A stretch of DNA of 64,000 nucleotides from Pseudomonas sp. BBP2017 (GCF_003024385.1 NZ_PVZN01000010.1:62001-126000), one strand, 5' to 3'. Numbered from the stretch's first letter, positions 45,336 to 58,240 are shown. Notes: generated by a model not told the origin, from the letters alone. Numbers and translations: made by a program.

Positions 45336-46463
45336 GTGCGCATTGCTTTTCTACTACTGAGCGGACTGTTAAGTGCCGCGGCGCAAGCCGCGCCTGTGCC
45401 GCCGACCACCTTCGAACGTGGTCACTGGCCAGAGCAACTCGACAGCCCGGCGCTGTTCGATGTGGCCTCGCGGGCCGAGATTCTTGGTTTTTCCCAGGCC
45501 CTTGCGGCCAGCGAAGCGCTCGACGAACCGGCGCTGGCAGCACGTCTGGGCCTCAAGCAGATCAATCTGCTGTCGATCAACCAGGTGCGCGCGCGCTTGT
45601 GGCAGCGGTTATGGCGCAATTACGACCTGGCCCAGCAGAGCTGTGAACAGGATGCCTCGTTCTGCTATGCCATCGACGGCCAGGCCGAGTTGCGCCAGCA
45701 AGCGGCGAAGTTCGAAGTGGCCAACGGCTCTTTCTATGCTGGCTGGGCCGAACCCAGCCGCGAGTTCCATCGGCGTTATCTGGACGAGTTGTTGCGCAAA
45801 GCCGCGCTGTTCCCGCAGAGCGCTAGCGAAATCGAACGTTATTCGCAGCTTGAGCGCAACGGTGATGAGCTCAATGACCGGCTGTTCATGCTGACTTTCG
45901 ACTCAGGCCCCAGCGCCATCGGTGCGGGTACCGATACCCTGACCGACTACCTGCGCCGGCAGAAGCTCGGCGCGACCTTCTTCGTGCTTGGCAACAGCCT
46001 GCAGACGCGCCGTGACAAGACTTCGCTGGCGGACCTGCGTGCCCTCTACACAGGCCAGTGCGTGGGGATTCAAGGCTGGCAGTACCGCTCTCACGGGCAA
46101 TGGCAGGACTGGCAGCAATCAGTGCTGCGCAGTCAGGCCCGGGTGCAGGCGGACCTGCCCGATCAGTATGTAGCGCTGTTCAGGCCGCCCTATGGTCAAC
46201 GCCGGGCTGACAGCCAGGACTTCTTCGCCAGCCAGGGGTTGCAGGTGGTGTTGTGGAATATCGACGCCCAGGATCAGAGCACCTTGACTGGCGAACAGTC
46301 GGCGCAACGGGTGCTGACCCTGATGCTGCTCTGGCGCCGCGGACTGATCCAGTTTCACGACGTCCAACCCAAAGCGCAGGAGGCCGTGGCCTGGCTGCTC
46401 AAACAGACGGCGCAAAGCGGTATCGGTTGGGAAGATTGCCGGCACTTTGCCGGAAAAAGCTGA
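45336..46463 (+). CDS. Polysaccharide-deacetylase-like protein with altered metal site
   Basis: 375 residues from a GTG at 45336 with GGGGAG 7 nt upstream; signal peptide ([15 protein letters not shown]). A novel-looking helical region (about 30-180) precedes a NodB-homology domain. The usual TFDDGP is TFDSGP (Asp189, Ser190), and the H-x3-H metal motif is Q-x3-H (Gln249, His253). RPPYG (283-287) and the late FHD motif (His341) remain. Two of the three metal ligands are thus changed. It may be an inactive, carbohydrate-binding relative or use a different chemistry. It is divergent from yaaA and close to the alginate genes, but a link to alginate is not shown. Confidence 0.85.
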   Translation: MRIAFLLLSGLLSAAAQAAPVPPTTFERGHWPEQLDSPALFDVASRAEILGFSQALAASEALDEPALAARLGLKQINLLSINQVRARLWQRLWRNYDLAQQSCEQDASFCYAIDGQAELRQQAAKFEVANGSFYAGWAEPSREFHRRYLDELLRKAALFPQSASEIERYSQLERNGDELNDRLFMLTFDSGPSAIGAGTDTLTDYLRRQKLGATFFVLGNSLQTRRDKTSLADLRALYTGQCVGIQGWQYRSHGQWQDWQQSVLRSQARVQADLPDQYVALFRPPYGQRRADSQDFFASQGLQVVLWNIDAQDQSTLTGEQSAQRVLTLMLLWRRGLIQFHDVQPKAQEAVAWLLKQTAQSGIGWEDCRHFAGKS

Positions 46464-46805
46464 AATCAGGGTGAGAACAGTGCGTTCAGCAAGAAAATGT
46501 TACGCGCAATTCACTGGGCCTGATTTATGACTGTAGCGGTGCTTTGCCCCTGCGCCAAGGGCTAAGTGTCATCACGAAAAATAAACTTCAAAAATACGTA
46601 AAAATGCTTTTTCCGGTCATGGGTTTTGCGGTATCAAGAAGACAGACCGCCGAACCCTGCATCACAGGTGGCGTCATTGGGCACCATTTCTGTGAGGGCA
46701 GCTTCCCACCCGTAACGACGCGGACCAGGGAAGAACCGGCGGCCACTTCACGGCGCAGCATCGTTCAGGTATTGCGTTGTATGGCTTCCACAAAGGTGAC
46801 CGAGT
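46464..46805 (+). other. 342-bp region before phoH without a credible gene
   Basis: The first half is AT-rich (AAAAATACGTAAAAATGC) and may hold the phoH promoter. The second half is GC-richer. An 89-codon frame overlaps the phoH start but lacks a ribosome site and family features. No RNA family was recognised. Confidence 0.4.
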
Positions 46806-48200
46806 ATGGATGATCAAGGACGCACCACTTCCTCCAACCAGCCAATCCTTTATGTGCTCGATACCAATGTACTGATCCACGATCCAAACGCATTGCTCAA
46901 TTTCGAGGAGCATCACGTCGCCATACCGATGACGGTGCTGGAGGAGCTCGACAAACTCAAGACCGGAAAGCACACCATCGCCGCTGAATGTCGCCAGGCC
47001 ATCCGCCTGATCGACCAGACCCTGGGCGATGCCTCGCCTGCCGATGTCGAGCAGGGCGTGCCGATCCAACGCGGCAAGAGCGGGCCCAAGGGTTCGCTGT
47101 CGATCCTGATGAGCCCGCGCAACGAGCCCAACCGTCTGCTGCCGGAAACCCTCAACGACAACATCATCATCAACCAGTTGCTGGAGTTGCGCAGCCGGCG
47201 CAAAGACCTGGATGTGGTGCTGGTGACCAAAGACATCAACATGCGCCTCAAGGCCCGCGCCTGTGGAATTGCGGCCGAGGACTACAGCACCGACCAACTG
47301 GTTGACGACGTTTCCCTGTTGTCCAAGGGCTATCACAGTGTCACCGGGTCGTTCTGGGACCGGGTCAGCAAGGTCGAAACCCGCCAGGAGCGTGGGCGTA
47401 CCTGGCACCGGGTGCAAATGATCGACAACCTGCCGGCGGTGCACATCAATGAGTTCATCATTGACGAGCAGGGTTTCGTTGGCTGGATCAAGGGCATCAA
47501 GGACGACGAGCTGCTGTTGCTCGACCTGCACCAGGAACCGCTGTTGCACCAGGAAGCCTGGGGCCTGAAACCGCGCGACATCCATCAGAGCCTGGCATTG
47601 TTCGCGCTGCTCGATCCGGATATTCACCTGGTCAACCTGACCGGCGCTGCCGGTTCCGGCAAGACCATCCTGGCCCTGGCCGCCGCCATTGAGCAGACCA
47701 TGGTCAGCAAACGTTACCGGCGCATCATTGCCACCCGCAGCGTGCAGGGGCTGGACCAGGAGATTGGCTTCCTGCCAGGTACTGAAGCGGAAAAAATGGA
47801 GCCTTGGCTCGGGGCGATCACCGACAACCTTGAAGCGCTGCACATGGATGATGAAAACACCCATGGCAGTGTCGACTACATCCTTGAACGGGTGCCGCTG
47901 CAGTTCAAATCGCTGAACTACATTCGCGGTCGCAGCTTCCAGCAGAGCCTGATCCTGATCGATGAATGCCAGAACCTCACCCCGCACCAGATGAAAACCA
48001 TCATCACCCGTGCCGGTACCGGTTCCAAAGTGATCTGCCTGGGTAACCTGGCGCAGATTGACACCCCTTACCTGTCCGCCACCAGCTCGGGCCTGACCTA
48101 CCTGACCGAGCGATTCAAAGACTTCCCCAACGGCGTGCACATTACCCTGCAGGGTGTGCCGCGTTCGATCCTGGCCGAATACGCCGAATCGCACCTGTAA
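46806..48200 (+). CDS. PhoH-family protein with N-terminal PIN domain (PhoH2-like)
   Basis: 464 residues. The PIN domain (YVLDTNVLIHDPNAL at 16-30, VTKDINMRLKARA near 140) provides the acidic RNase site. A linker follows, then the PhoH ATPase with Walker A GAAGSGKT (280-287) and Walker B SLILIDECQN (Asp386, Glu387). PhoH2-type proteins couple RNA cleavage to ATP-driven unwinding. It stands alone, ended by a strong terminator. Confidence 0.93.
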   Translation: MDDQGRTTSSNQPILYVLDTNVLIHDPNALLNFEEHHVAIPMTVLEELDKLKTGKHTIAAECRQAIRLIDQTLGDASPADVEQGVPIQRGKSGPKGSLSILMSPRNEPNRLLPETLNDNIIINQLLELRSRRKDLDVVLVTKDINMRLKARACGIAAEDYSTDQLVDDVSLLSKGYHSVTGSFWDRVSKVETRQERGRTWHRVQMIDNLPAVHINEFIIDEQGFVGWIKGIKDDELLLLDLHQEPLLHQEAWGLKPRDIHQSLALFALLDPDIHLVNLTGAAGSGKTILALAAAIEQTMVSKRYRRIIATRSVQGLDQEIGFLPGTEAEKMEPWLGAITDNLEALHMDDENTHGSVDYILERVPLQFKSLNYIRGRSFQQSLILIDECQNLTPHQMKTIITRAGTGSKVICLGNLAQIDTPYLSATSSGLTYLTERFKDFPNGVHITLQGVPRSILAEYAESHL

Positions 48201-48210
48201 CCCTTGGGCA

Positions 48211-48238
48211 CCGGGCGGCTCTGCCGCCCGGTTTTTTT
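48211..48238 (+). terminator. Rho-independent terminator after phoH
   Basis: CCGGGCGGC and GCCGCCCGG pair around TCT, followed by seven T. Confidence 0.93.
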
Positions 48239-48296
48239 CGCTGCGATATCCACACCCTTGGGTTTACACTCTTCACTCCTGAACAGGAGGAAGGCT

Positions 48297-48773
48297 GTGC
48301 TGACTCATCTCGATTCCCAAGGTCGGGCCAATATGGTCGACGTTACCGATAAAGCCGTGACCTCGCGCGAGGCCGTAGCCGAAGCGCGGGTGCGCATGCT
48401 CCCGCAAACCCTGCAGATGATTATCGAGGGTGAGCACCCCAAGGGGGATGTTTTCGCCGTGGCACGCATTGCCGGTATCCAGGCGGCGAAGAAGACCAGC
48501 GACCTGATCCCGTTGTGCCACCCGCTGATGCTGACCAGCGTCAAGGTCGAGCTCAGCGCCGAAGGCAACGACACCGTGTATATCGTCGCCCGCTGCAAGC
48601 TGGCCGGACAGACCGGCGTGGAAATGGAGGCCCTGACTGCTGCCAGCGTCGCCGCACTGACGATTTATGACATGTGCAAAGCCGTTGATCGCGGCATGAT
48701 CATCGACGGTGTGCGGGTGCTGGAAAAGCTCGGCGGCAAGAGCGGCCATTACCAGGCGGATGACGTGAAATGA
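48297..48773 (+). CDS. moaC: MoaC, cyclic pyranopterin monophosphate synthase
   Basis: 158 residues from a GTG at 48297 behind AGGAGG. It performs the second half of cyclic pyranopterin formation in molybdenum cofactor synthesis, acting on the MoaA product. Motifs [15 protein letters not shown] (65-79), [26 protein letters not shown] and the GGKSGH C-terminus are all present. The end overlaps the moaD start (ATGA). Confidence 0.97.
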   Translation: MLTHLDSQGRANMVDVTDKAVTSREAVAEARVRMLPQTLQMIIEGEHPKGDVFAVARIAGIQAAKKTSDLIPLCHPLMLTSVKVELSAEGNDTVYIVARCKLAGQTGVEMEALTAASVAALTIYDMCKAVDRGMIIDGVRVLEKLGGKSGHYQADDVK

Positions 48774-49015
48774 GCATCAAGGTGATGTATTTCGCTCGTT
48801 ACCGCGAAGCGCTGGGTGTCGATAGCGAGAAACTCGAAGGTGCGTTCGCTACCCTGGACGACGTGCGCAAGGCGTTGGTCGCCAAAGGTGGCAAGCATGA
48901 AGTTCTGGGCGAACAGAACCTCATGTGCGCGCGTAACGAAGAGCTCTGCAAGCTTGACGAGCCAGTGACAGACGGCGACGAAGTGGCGTTCTTCCCCCCA
49001 GTGACCGGAGGCTGA
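48770..49015 (+). CDS. moaD: MoaD, molybdopterin synthase small subunit
   Basis: 81 residues, ubiquitin-like fold, beginning [14 protein letters not shown] and ending in the required Gly-Gly (VTGG), which carries the thiocarboxylate sulphur. It overlaps moaC and is followed by moaE after one base. No moaA or moaB is in this window. Confidence 0.96.
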   Translation: MSIKVMYFARYREALGVDSEKLEGAFATLDDVRKALVAKGGKHEVLGEQNLMCARNEELCKLDEPVTDGDEVAFFPPVTGG

Positions 49016-49016
49016 G

Positions 49017-49463
49017 ATGAGCGTTCGTGTCCAGACCGAAGCCTTTGATCCGGGTGTCGAAGTCAACGCCATGCATGCTGCCAATGTTGGCGTCGGCGCG
49101 GTGGTCGGCTTTGTTGGCTATGTGCGCGACTTCAATGATGGCCAGGAGGTCGCGGGCATGTTCCTGGAGCACTATCCGGGCATGACCGAAAAGGCTCTGG
49201 CCAAGATCGTCGTTGAGGCCGAGCAGCGCTGGCCGCTGCTCAAGGTTGAGGTCCTGCACCGCATCGGCGCGCTTGAGCCCGGCGAACCTATCGTTTTCGT
49301 TGGTGTGGCCAGCGCTCATCGCCAGGCGGCGTTCGATGCCTGCAACTTCATCATGGATTACCTCAAGACCCGTGCACCGTTCTGGAAGAAAGAACAGACC
49401 GGTGACGGCCCGCGTTGGGTCGAGGGCAAGCAGAGTGATGAAGACGCGGCCGGGCGCTGGTAG
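49017..49463 (+). CDS. moaE: MoaE, molybdopterin synthase large subunit
   Basis: 148 residues. VGAVVGFVGYVRDFNDG and LEHYPGMTEKALAKIV are MoaE blocks; the C-terminal RAPFWKKE contains the active-site lysine. With MoaD it adds two sulphurs to cyclic pyranopterin to make molybdopterin. Last gene of moaCDE. Confidence 0.97.
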   Translation: MSVRVQTEAFDPGVEVNAMHAANVGVGAVVGFVGYVRDFNDGQEVAGMFLEHYPGMTEKALAKIVVEAEQRWPLLKVEVLHRIGALEPGEPIVFVGVASAHRQAAFDACNFIMDYLKTRAPFWKKEQTGDGPRWVEGKQSDEDAAGRW

Positions 49464-49482
49464 CCTGCTGCGCTACAGCTCC

Positions 49483-49572
49483 CTGTAGGAGCCGGCCTTG
49501 CCGGCGATGGGGTGCGTAGCACCCCTCTGGCCCGGCTGAGTCGGACATCGCCAGCAAGGCTGGCTCCTACAA
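49483..49572. repeat. REP pair of the GGAGCCGGC type
   Basis: TGTAGGAGCCGGCCTTGCCG on the left and CAAGGCTGGCTCCTACA on the right face each other across a GC-rich centre, 20 bp after moaE. Same type as the element inside algK. Confidence 0.88.
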
Positions 49573-49637
49573 GGGCCGCCAGGATGCTTTTGCCTGTTGA
49601 GTTTTTATACAATAAAGTCCAGTATGGAATTATAAGT

Positions 49638-49648
49638 ACAAAATAGTT
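49638..49648 (+). promoter_or_regulatory. Motif ACAAAATAGTT shared with the dauB promoter
   Basis: In the AT-rich region 75-85 bp before the binding-protein ATG, ATAAGTACAAAATAGTT occurs in the direction of transcription. The same 11-mer with ATAA just before it lies ahead of dauB at 53330-53340. A DauR or shared regulator site is the simplest reading. Confidence 0.5.
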
Positions 49649-49722
49649 CCAGGCCGTCGCGTGCCTGCCCCTTTCCCTCTGTCTTGCAACACACCTCCAA
49701 TAACGAGCGAGAGAGATCCAGC

Positions 49723-50496
49723 ATGAAGAACTTCACCCTGATCAGCGGTCTGGCCCTGAGCCTGATGGCCAGCAGCCTGTTCGCCGCCGAAGACACCTTG
49801 CGCATCGGCATCGAAGCCGCTTACCCGCCGTTTGCCTCGAAGAACGACAAAGGCGAGATCGTCGGCTTCGATTACGATATCGGCAATGCCTTGTGCGCGC
49901 AGATGCAGGTCAAATGCGTGTGGAACGAGGTGGAGTTCGACGGTCTGATTCCTTCGCTGAAAGTGAAGAAGATCGACGCCGCGCTGTCCTCGATGACCAT
50001 CACCGAGGAGCGCAAGATGTCGGTCGACTTCACTCACAAGTACTACTTCACCTCATCGCGACTGGTGATGAAGAAGGGCGCCACGGTCGATGACCAGTAC
50101 GCCAGCCTCAAGGGCAAGAGCGTGGGTGTGCAGCGCGCCACCACCACCGATCGCTATGCCACTGAAGTGCTGGAGCCCAAAGGCGTCATCATCAAGCGCT
50201 ATAGCAACAACGAAGAGATCTACATGGACCTGGCTTCCGGGCGTGTCGATGCGATTTTCGCCGATACCATCCCCCTGGATGATTTCCTGTCGATGCCGCG
50301 CGGGGCTGGCTATGCCTTCGTCGGTCCTGAGCTGAAAGACCCGAAATACGTCGGTGAAGGCGCCGGGATCGCGGTGCGCAAGGGCAACGAGGCGCTGGTG
50401 AGCAAGCTCAACAAAGCCATCGACGACATCCGCGCCAATGGCGAGTACCAGAACATCCAGTCGAAGTACTTCAAGTCGGACATCTACGGCGATTGA
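49723..50496 (+). CDS. Basic amino-acid ABC transporter periplasmic binding protein
   Basis: 257 residues from the ATG at 49723: signal peptide ([16 protein letters not shown]), then [33 protein letters not shown], the SBP_bac_3 signature of the lysine/arginine/ornithine group (ArtJ, HisJ, AotJ). [21 protein letters not shown] and [15 protein letters not shown] follow. No permease or ATPase is next to it. It lies tail-to-tail with dauR and, with dauBAR, recalls the arrangement PA3862-PA3865 of P. aeruginosa. It likely binds arginine, perhaps the D-form. Confidence 0.9.
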   Translation: MKNFTLISGLALSLMASSLFAAEDTLRIGIEAAYPPFASKNDKGEIVGFDYDIGNALCAQMQVKCVWNEVEFDGLIPSLKVKKIDAALSSMTITEERKMSVDFTHKYYFTSSRLVMKKGATVDDQYASLKGKSVGVQRATTTDRYATEVLEPKGVIIKRYSNNEEIYMDLASGRVDAIFADTIPLDDFLSMPRGAGYAFVGPELKDPKYVGEGAGIAVRKGNEALVSKLNKAIDDIRANGEYQNIQSKYFKSDIYGD

Positions 50497-50521
50497 TCGC
50501 CACGCTCAGGGCCTGAAGCCT

Positions 50522-51148
50522 TCAGGCCTTGAGTTCCTTCAGGTGCTTGTAGACCGTCGCCCGCCCCATCCCCAGCACATTGGCCACGTAGTTGGCCGCA
50601 CTCTTGCCCTTGAACGCCCCTTCGGCATGCAGGGCCAGAACCAGCTCGCGTTTATGTTCGCGGGTCAGCAGGTTCAGGCTCAACTGGCGCTGGCGTAGCC
50701 AGTTGTTGAGGAAGGTATTGATGCGCTCCTGCCAGTCGTCGCGAAACAGTGCATCAGGCTGCGGAATCAGCTTGCTCGGCGACAGGAACAGGTCCAGCGC
50801 GGCCTTGGCGTTTTCGAACAGGGAAATGTTCAGGTTGATGCACAGCACCGCCAGCGGCGTACCCGCTTCATTGCGCAGTACGGTGCTCAGCGAGCGAATC
50901 TTCTGCCCGTCCCAGTTGAGCTTCTCGTAGGGGCCGATGTTGGTTTCGTCGGTGCCTGTCTCGAGCAGGTCTTCCAGCGCTGCGTCATCACCAATCTCGC
51001 GTTTCGACAGGTTATTGGCGATGTAGTCGATCTTCTGGCTGCGCAGGTCGTGCAGCACCACCTCGGCGTGAGGGAAGAACAGGGTGGCAATGGCATCGGC
51101 GATGGCCCGGTAGTTGTCCAGGACAGGGTCGGGGCGAGGGGTCGACAT
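50522..51148 (-). CDS. dauR: DauR, YheO-like PAS/HTH regulator of D-arginine catabolism
   Basis: 208 residues: N-terminal YheO-like PAS (IADAIATLFFPHAEVVLHDLRSQKIDYIANNLSKREIGD, CINLNISLFENAKAALDLF) and a C-terminal helix-turn-helix (GKSAANYVANVLGMGRATVYKHLKEL). It matches DauR, which controls dauBAR in P. aeruginosa in response to D-arginine. Third gene of the minus-strand unit, 74 bp after dauA. Confidence 0.88.
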   Translation of the reverse strand: MSTPRPDPVLDNYRAIADAIATLFFPHAEVVLHDLRSQKIDYIANNLSKREIGDDAALEDLLETGTDETNIGPYEKLNWDGQKIRSLSTVLRNEAGTPLAVLCINLNISLFENAKAALDLFLSPSKLIPQPDALFRDDWQERINTFLNNWLRQRQLSLNLLTREHKRELVLALHAEGAFKGKSAANYVANVLGMGRATVYKHLKELKA

Positions 51149-51222
51149 TCAGGCAGGCTCCAGGCGGTGTCAGCGCCCTTGGCACAAGGGCGCTGCGAGT
51201 GTGCCGCAATCGCGGCGGTGCG

Positions 51223-53314
<2,092 letters not shown>

Positions 53315-53329
53315 ACGAGACTCCAGATA

Positions 53330-53340
53330 AACTATTTTGT
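53330..53340 (-). promoter_or_regulatory. Motif ACAAAATAGTT upstream of dauB
   Basis: On the minus strand ATAATAGACAAAATAGTT lies 16-33 bp before the dauB ATG, in line with transcription. The 11-mer is shared with the binding-protein promoter at 49638. Its closeness to the ATG would suit an operator. Confidence 0.5.
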
Positions 53341-53385
53341 CTATTATGGACTATCTGTATATGTGGGCAATATCAACGGCATAAA

Positions 53386-53409
53386 AAAACGCAGCCAAAG
53401 CTGCGTTTT
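53386..53409. terminator. Bidirectional terminator downstream of rhlB
   Basis: AAAACGCAGC and GCTGCGTTTT pair around CAAA, with a further A run on the left. It ends rhlB on the minus strand. Confidence 0.9.
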
Positions 53410-53426
53410 CAGGCGACCGTCAGTAC

Positions 53427-54866
53427 TCAGTGATGCTTGCGCGGCACTGGCTTGAGCAGCTCGGTTGGCGGCATTTCGCAGCTGATCTTGCGACCCAGCA
53501 GCGCTTCGATGGCCGGCAGCTGGTAGGAGTCATCCTCGCCTGCGAAGCTGATCGACACACCGCTGGTGCCGGCACGGCCGGTACGACCGATACGGTGCAC
53601 ATAGTCGTCGGGATCTTCCGGCAGGGTGAAGTTGATCACATGGCTGATGCCGTCGATGTGGATACCGCGACCGGCGACGTCGGTCGCCACCAGCACGGTG
53701 ATACGGCCTTCGCGGAAGTTTTCCAGGGTCTTGATGCGCTTGTGCTGAGGCACGTCACCTGACAGCTGGGCGGCGTTGACGCCATCGCGCACCAGGCGTT
53801 CTTCGATGCGCCGCACTTCATCCTTGCGGTTGGCGAAGACCATTACCCGTTCCCATTTGTTCTCGGTCACCAGGTTGTACAGCAGCTTGTACTTGTCGCT
53901 ACCGGCCACGGCATAGACATGCTGCTCGACGGTTTCACTGGCAACGTTTTCCGGCTCGATCTCGACGATGGCAGGATCGGTGGTCCACTGCTTGGCAAGG
54001 TTCATCACGTCTTCGGTGAAGGTCGCGGAGAACAGCAGGGTCTGGCGTTCGCTCTTCGGCGGGGTCTGGCGGATGATCTGCCGTACCTGCGGGATGAAGC
54101 CCATGTCGAGCATGCGGTCGGCTTCGTCCAGTACCAGTACCTCGACCATGTCCAGGTGCGCTTCACCGCGCTGGTTGAAGTCCAGCAGACGGCCAGGGGT
54201 GGCGACCAGGATGTCGCAGTGGCGTGCTTCGAGGGCCTTGAGCTGCTTGTCGAAGTCCATGCCGCCAACGAAGGTCATCACGTTCAGACCGGTGTACTTG
54301 GTCAGCGCCGCGGCGTCTTTGGCGATCTGTACCACCAGCTCCCGGGTCGGGGCGATGATCAGTGCCCGTGGCTCGCCCATGTAGCGCTCTTTCGGCGGTG
54401 GGGTCTGCTGCAACTGGGTGATGATCGAGATCAGGAAGGCCGCGGTCTTGCCGGTGCCGGTCTGGGCGCGGCCAATGGCGTCCTTGCCGCGCAGGGTATA
54501 ACCCAGCACTTGCGCCTGGATCGGCGTGCAATAAGGAAAGCCCAGGTCGTGGATCGCATGCATCAGCTCAGGCGAGAGCTTGAAGTCATGGAAGCGGGTC
54601 TTGCCTTCTTGCGGCTCGACCACGAAATCTTCCAGCTTCCAGGTGGAGGCTGCAGGTTTTGGCTTGCGCTCACGGCGCGGTTTGGGCTCGGCCGGCTTTT
54701 CGGCGCGTGCCGGCTTGGCGGCCTCGACTTCGGTTTTGAGCGGGGCGGCCGGGGCAGGGGCCTGGGGTACTGCGGGTGGCTGCTTCACAGGGGCAGCGCT
54801 TTCGGTGGCGAGTTGCTCAACCTCGCTCTTGCCGAACATCTTCTTGAGTGCTTTGAGCACGGTCAT
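53427..54866 (-). CDS. rhlB: RhlB-type DEAD-box RNA helicase
   Basis: 479 residues. An unusual Pro/Ala/Lys-rich N-terminus of about 70 residues ([12 protein letters not shown]) precedes the helicase core: Q motif [10 protein letters not shown], motif I AQTGTGKT, motif II VLDEAD, motif III SAT, and motif [10 protein letters not shown]. It should unwind structured RNA for the degradosome. Its place next to dauBAR is as in P. aeruginosa. The basic tail may bind RNA. Confidence 0.9.
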   Translation of the reverse strand: MTVLKALKKMFGKSEVEQLATESAAPVKQPPAVPQAPAPAAPLKTEVEAAKPARAEKPAEPKPRRERKPKPAASTWKLEDFVVEPQEGKTRFHDFKLSPELMHAIHDLGFPYCTPIQAQVLGYTLRGKDAIGRAQTGTGKTAAFLISIITQLQQTPPPKERYMGEPRALIIAPTRELVVQIAKDAAALTKYTGLNVMTFVGGMDFDKQLKALEARHCDILVATPGRLLDFNQRGEAHLDMVEVLVLDEADRMLDMGFIPQVRQIIRQTPPKSERQTLLFSATFTEDVMNLAKQWTTDPAIVEIEPENVASETVEQHVYAVAGSDKYKLLYNLVTENKWERVMVFANRKDEVRRIEERLVRDGVNAAQLSGDVPQHKRIKTLENFREGRITVLVATDVAGRGIHIDGISHVINFTLPEDPDDYVHRIGRTGRAGTSGVSISFAGEDDSYQLPAIEALLGRKISCEMPPTELLKPVPRKHH

Positions 54867-54962
54867 CTCATCAATTGGTTAAGGAATGTACGCCGGCCAG
54901 TGTAATGCAAGAAACGGGCGCGGCGTAGTGGATTGCACTGACAACTACAGGGAAGTTTTCAT

Positions 54963-55955
<993 letters not shown>

Positions 55956-56984
55956 ATGAAGATGTTGAAATCCACCCTTGCAGTGGTTACCGCTGCTACC
56001 GTACTCGGTATCAGTGGTATCGCACAGGCAGGTGCGACCCTGGACGCGGTACAGAAGAAGGGCTTCGTTCAGTGTGGCGTCAGTGACGGCTTGCCGGGCT
56101 TCTCGGTTCCGGATGCCAAGGGCAATATCGTCGGTATCGACGCAGACGTCTGCCGCGCAGTGGCCGCAGCTGTGTTCGGCGATGCCAAGAAGGTCAAGTT
56201 CAGCCAGCTCAACGCCAAGGAGCGTTTCACCGCGCTGCAGTCCGGCGAAGTTGACGTGCTGTCGCGTAACACCACCTGGACCAGCTCGCGTGACGCGGGC
56301 ATGGGCCTGGTGTTCGCCGGTGTTACCTATTACGACGGTATCGGTTTCCTGGTCAACAAGAAGCTCGGCGTTTCCAGCGCCAAGGAGCTGGACGGTGCAA
56401 CCATCTGCATCCAGGCCGGTACTACCACCGAACTCAACGTTTCCGACTATTTCCGCGCCAATGGCCTGAAGTACACCCCGATCACCTTCGACACCTCTGA
56501 CGAAAGCGCCAAGTCGCTGGAGTCCGGTCGTTGCGACGTGCTGACTTCGGATAAGTCGCAGCTCTACGCACAGCGCTCCAAGCTGGCCGCCCCGGCCGAC
56601 TACGTAGTGCTGCCGGAAACCATTTCCAAGGAACCGCTGGGCCCAGTGGTACGTAAAGGCGATGAAGAGTGGTTCAGCATCGTCAAGTGGACCCTGTTCG
56701 CCATGCTCAATGCCGAAGAAATGGGCATCAACTCGAAGAACGTCGAGGCAGAAGCCAAAGCCACCAAGAACCCTGACGTGGCCCGCATGCTCGGCGCCGA
56801 CGGTGAGTACGGCAAGGACCTGAAGCTGCCGAAGGACTGGGTAGTGCAGATCGTCAAGCAGGTCGGTAACTACGGTGAAGTCTTCGAGAAGAACCTGGGC
56901 AAGGAAACCCCACTGCAAATCGACCGCGGCCTGAACGCTCTGTGGAACAACGGCGGCATCCAGTACGCGCCACCGGTGCGCTGA
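55956..56984 (+). CDS. aapJ: AapJ, general amino-acid binding protein
   Basis: 342 residues: signal peptide to AQA, then GATLDAVQKKGFVQCGVSDGLPGFSVPDAKGNIVGIDADVCRAVAAAVFG, the AapJ/YhdW form of SBP_bac_3, with TYYDGIGFLV and SGRCDVLTSDKSQLYAQ. It delivers L-amino acids to the AapQM permease. ATG at 55956 has GGAGG 6 nt upstream. Confidence 0.95.
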   Translation: MKMLKSTLAVVTAATVLGISGIAQAGATLDAVQKKGFVQCGVSDGLPGFSVPDAKGNIVGIDADVCRAVAAAVFGDAKKVKFSQLNAKERFTALQSGEVDVLSRNTTWTSSRDAGMGLVFAGVTYYDGIGFLVNKKLGVSSAKELDGATICIQAGTTTELNVSDYFRANGLKYTPITFDTSDESAKSLESGRCDVLTSDKSQLYAQRSKLAAPADYVVLPETISKEPLGPVVRKGDEEWFSIVKWTLFAMLNAEEMGINSKNVEAEAKATKNPDVARMLGADGEYGKDLKLPKDWVVQIVKQVGNYGEVFEKNLGKETPLQIDRGLNALWNNGGIQYAPPVR

Positions 56985-56992
56985 CGGTTGCG

Positions 56993-57021
56993 GCCTGCGG
57001 CGGCACATGGCCGCCGCAGGC
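56993..57021 (+). other. Intercistronic 12-bp perfect stem-loop, aapJ-aapQ
   Basis: GCCTGCGGCGGC pairs with GCCGCCGCAGGC around ACATG, with no T run after it. Such hairpins behind binding-protein genes often protect the upstream message so that the binding protein is made in excess. Confidence 0.75.
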
Positions 57022-57051
57022 TGTTCGCATCCCTTCCTTGCGGGGCATTAC

Positions 57052-58230
57052 ATGCAAAATCAAATCGGCGCACCTAAGGGGCTTTCCCTTAACGATCCAC
57101 GTGTGCGTGCGTGGCTATTCCAGATACTCACCATCGTCTTCGTGGTCGGCCTGGGCTGGTATCTGTTTCACAACACCCAGACCAACCTGCAACACCGCGG
57201 GATCACTTCGGGCTTCGACTTTCTCGAACGCAGTGCCGGCTTCGGTATTGCACAGCACCTGATCCCCTACACCGAGCAGGACAGTTATGCCCGGGTATTC
57301 GTCATCGGCTTGCTCAACACCCTGCTGGTGACCTTTATCGGCATCATCCTGGCGACCCTGCTGGGGTTCATCATCGGTGTGGCCCGGTTGTCACCGAACT
57401 GGATGATCAACAAGCTGGCCACTGTGTATGTCGAGACTTTCCGTAACATCCCACCGCTGTTGCAGATCCTGTTCTGGTACTTCGCGGTGTTCCTGACCCT
57501 GCCGGGACCGCGGGGCAGTATCAATATCAGCGACGCCTTCTTTATCAGCAACCGCGGCCTGAACATGCCCGGTGCCTCCATGGCCGAAGGATTCTGGCCA
57601 TTCGTCATCAGCCTGGTGCTGGCTATCGTTGCCATTGTGGTGATGGTGCGCCTGGCCAACCGGCGCTTTGAGGCCACTGGCGAGCCGTTCCACAAGTTCT
57701 GGGTCGGATTGTTCCTGTTTTTCGGCATTCCAGCGCTCAGCGTGGTGCTGTCGGGTAGCCCGTTGCACTGGGAAATGCCGCAGCTCAAGGGGTTCAACTT
57801 CGTTGGTGGCTGGGTGCTGATCCCCGAGCTGCTGGCCCTGACCCTGGCCCTGACCATCTACACCGCAGCGTTCATCGCCGAGATCGTGCGTTCGGGTATT
57901 CGTTCGGTCAGCTATGGCCAGACCGAAGCGGCCCGCTCCCTGGGGCTGCGTGAAGGTCCGACCCTGCGCAAGGTGATCATTCCCCAGGCGCTGCGGGTGA
58001 TCATTCCACCGTTGACCAGCCAGTACCTGAACTTGGCGAAGAACTCTTCGCTGGCGGCCGGTATCGGTTATCCGGAAATGGTCTCGTTGTTCGCCGGGAC
58101 CGTGCTCAACCAGACCGGCCAGGCTATCGAGGTGATCGCCATCACCATGAGCGTCTACCTGGCCATCAGCATCAGCATTTCCCTGCTGATGAACTGGTAC
58201 AACAAGCGCATTGCGCTGATCGAGCGGTGA
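57052..58230 (+). CDS. aapQ: AapQ, amino-acid ABC permease
   Basis: 392 residues from the ATG at 57052; the ATG at 57007 lies within the hairpin and is unlikely. Several membrane helices, HisM-type block EAARSLGLREGPTLRKVIIPQALRVIIPPLTSQYL that contacts the ATPase. The large loop between helices is normal for AapQ. Followed by aapM after 10 bp. Confidence 0.95.
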   Translation: MQNQIGAPKGLSLNDPRVRAWLFQILTIVFVVGLGWYLFHNTQTNLQHRGITSGFDFLERSAGFGIAQHLIPYTEQDSYARVFVIGLLNTLLVTFIGIILATLLGFIIGVARLSPNWMINKLATVYVETFRNIPPLLQILFWYFAVFLTLPGPRGSINISDAFFISNRGLNMPGASMAEGFWPFVISLVLAIVAIVVMVRLANRRFEATGEPFHKFWVGLFLFFGIPALSVVLSGSPLHWEMPQLKGFNFVGGWVLIPELLALTLALTIYTAAFIAEIVRSGIRSVSYGQTEAARSLGLREGPTLRKVIIPQALRVIIPPLTSQYLNLAKNSSLAAGIGYPEMVSLFAGTVLNQTGQAIEVIAITMSVYLAISISISLLMNWYNKRIALIER

Positions 58231-58240
58231 GGACACGCGC

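Noticed and set aside
46544..46813. 89-codon frame overlapping the phoH start
   Set aside because: No ribosome site, unusual composition, and out of frame overlap with a well supported gene.
46674..48194. A 506-codon minus-strand frame opposite phoH
   Set aside because: phoH shows PIN and Walker motifs in the plus strand. The opposite frame is unstructured and includes the intergenic region.
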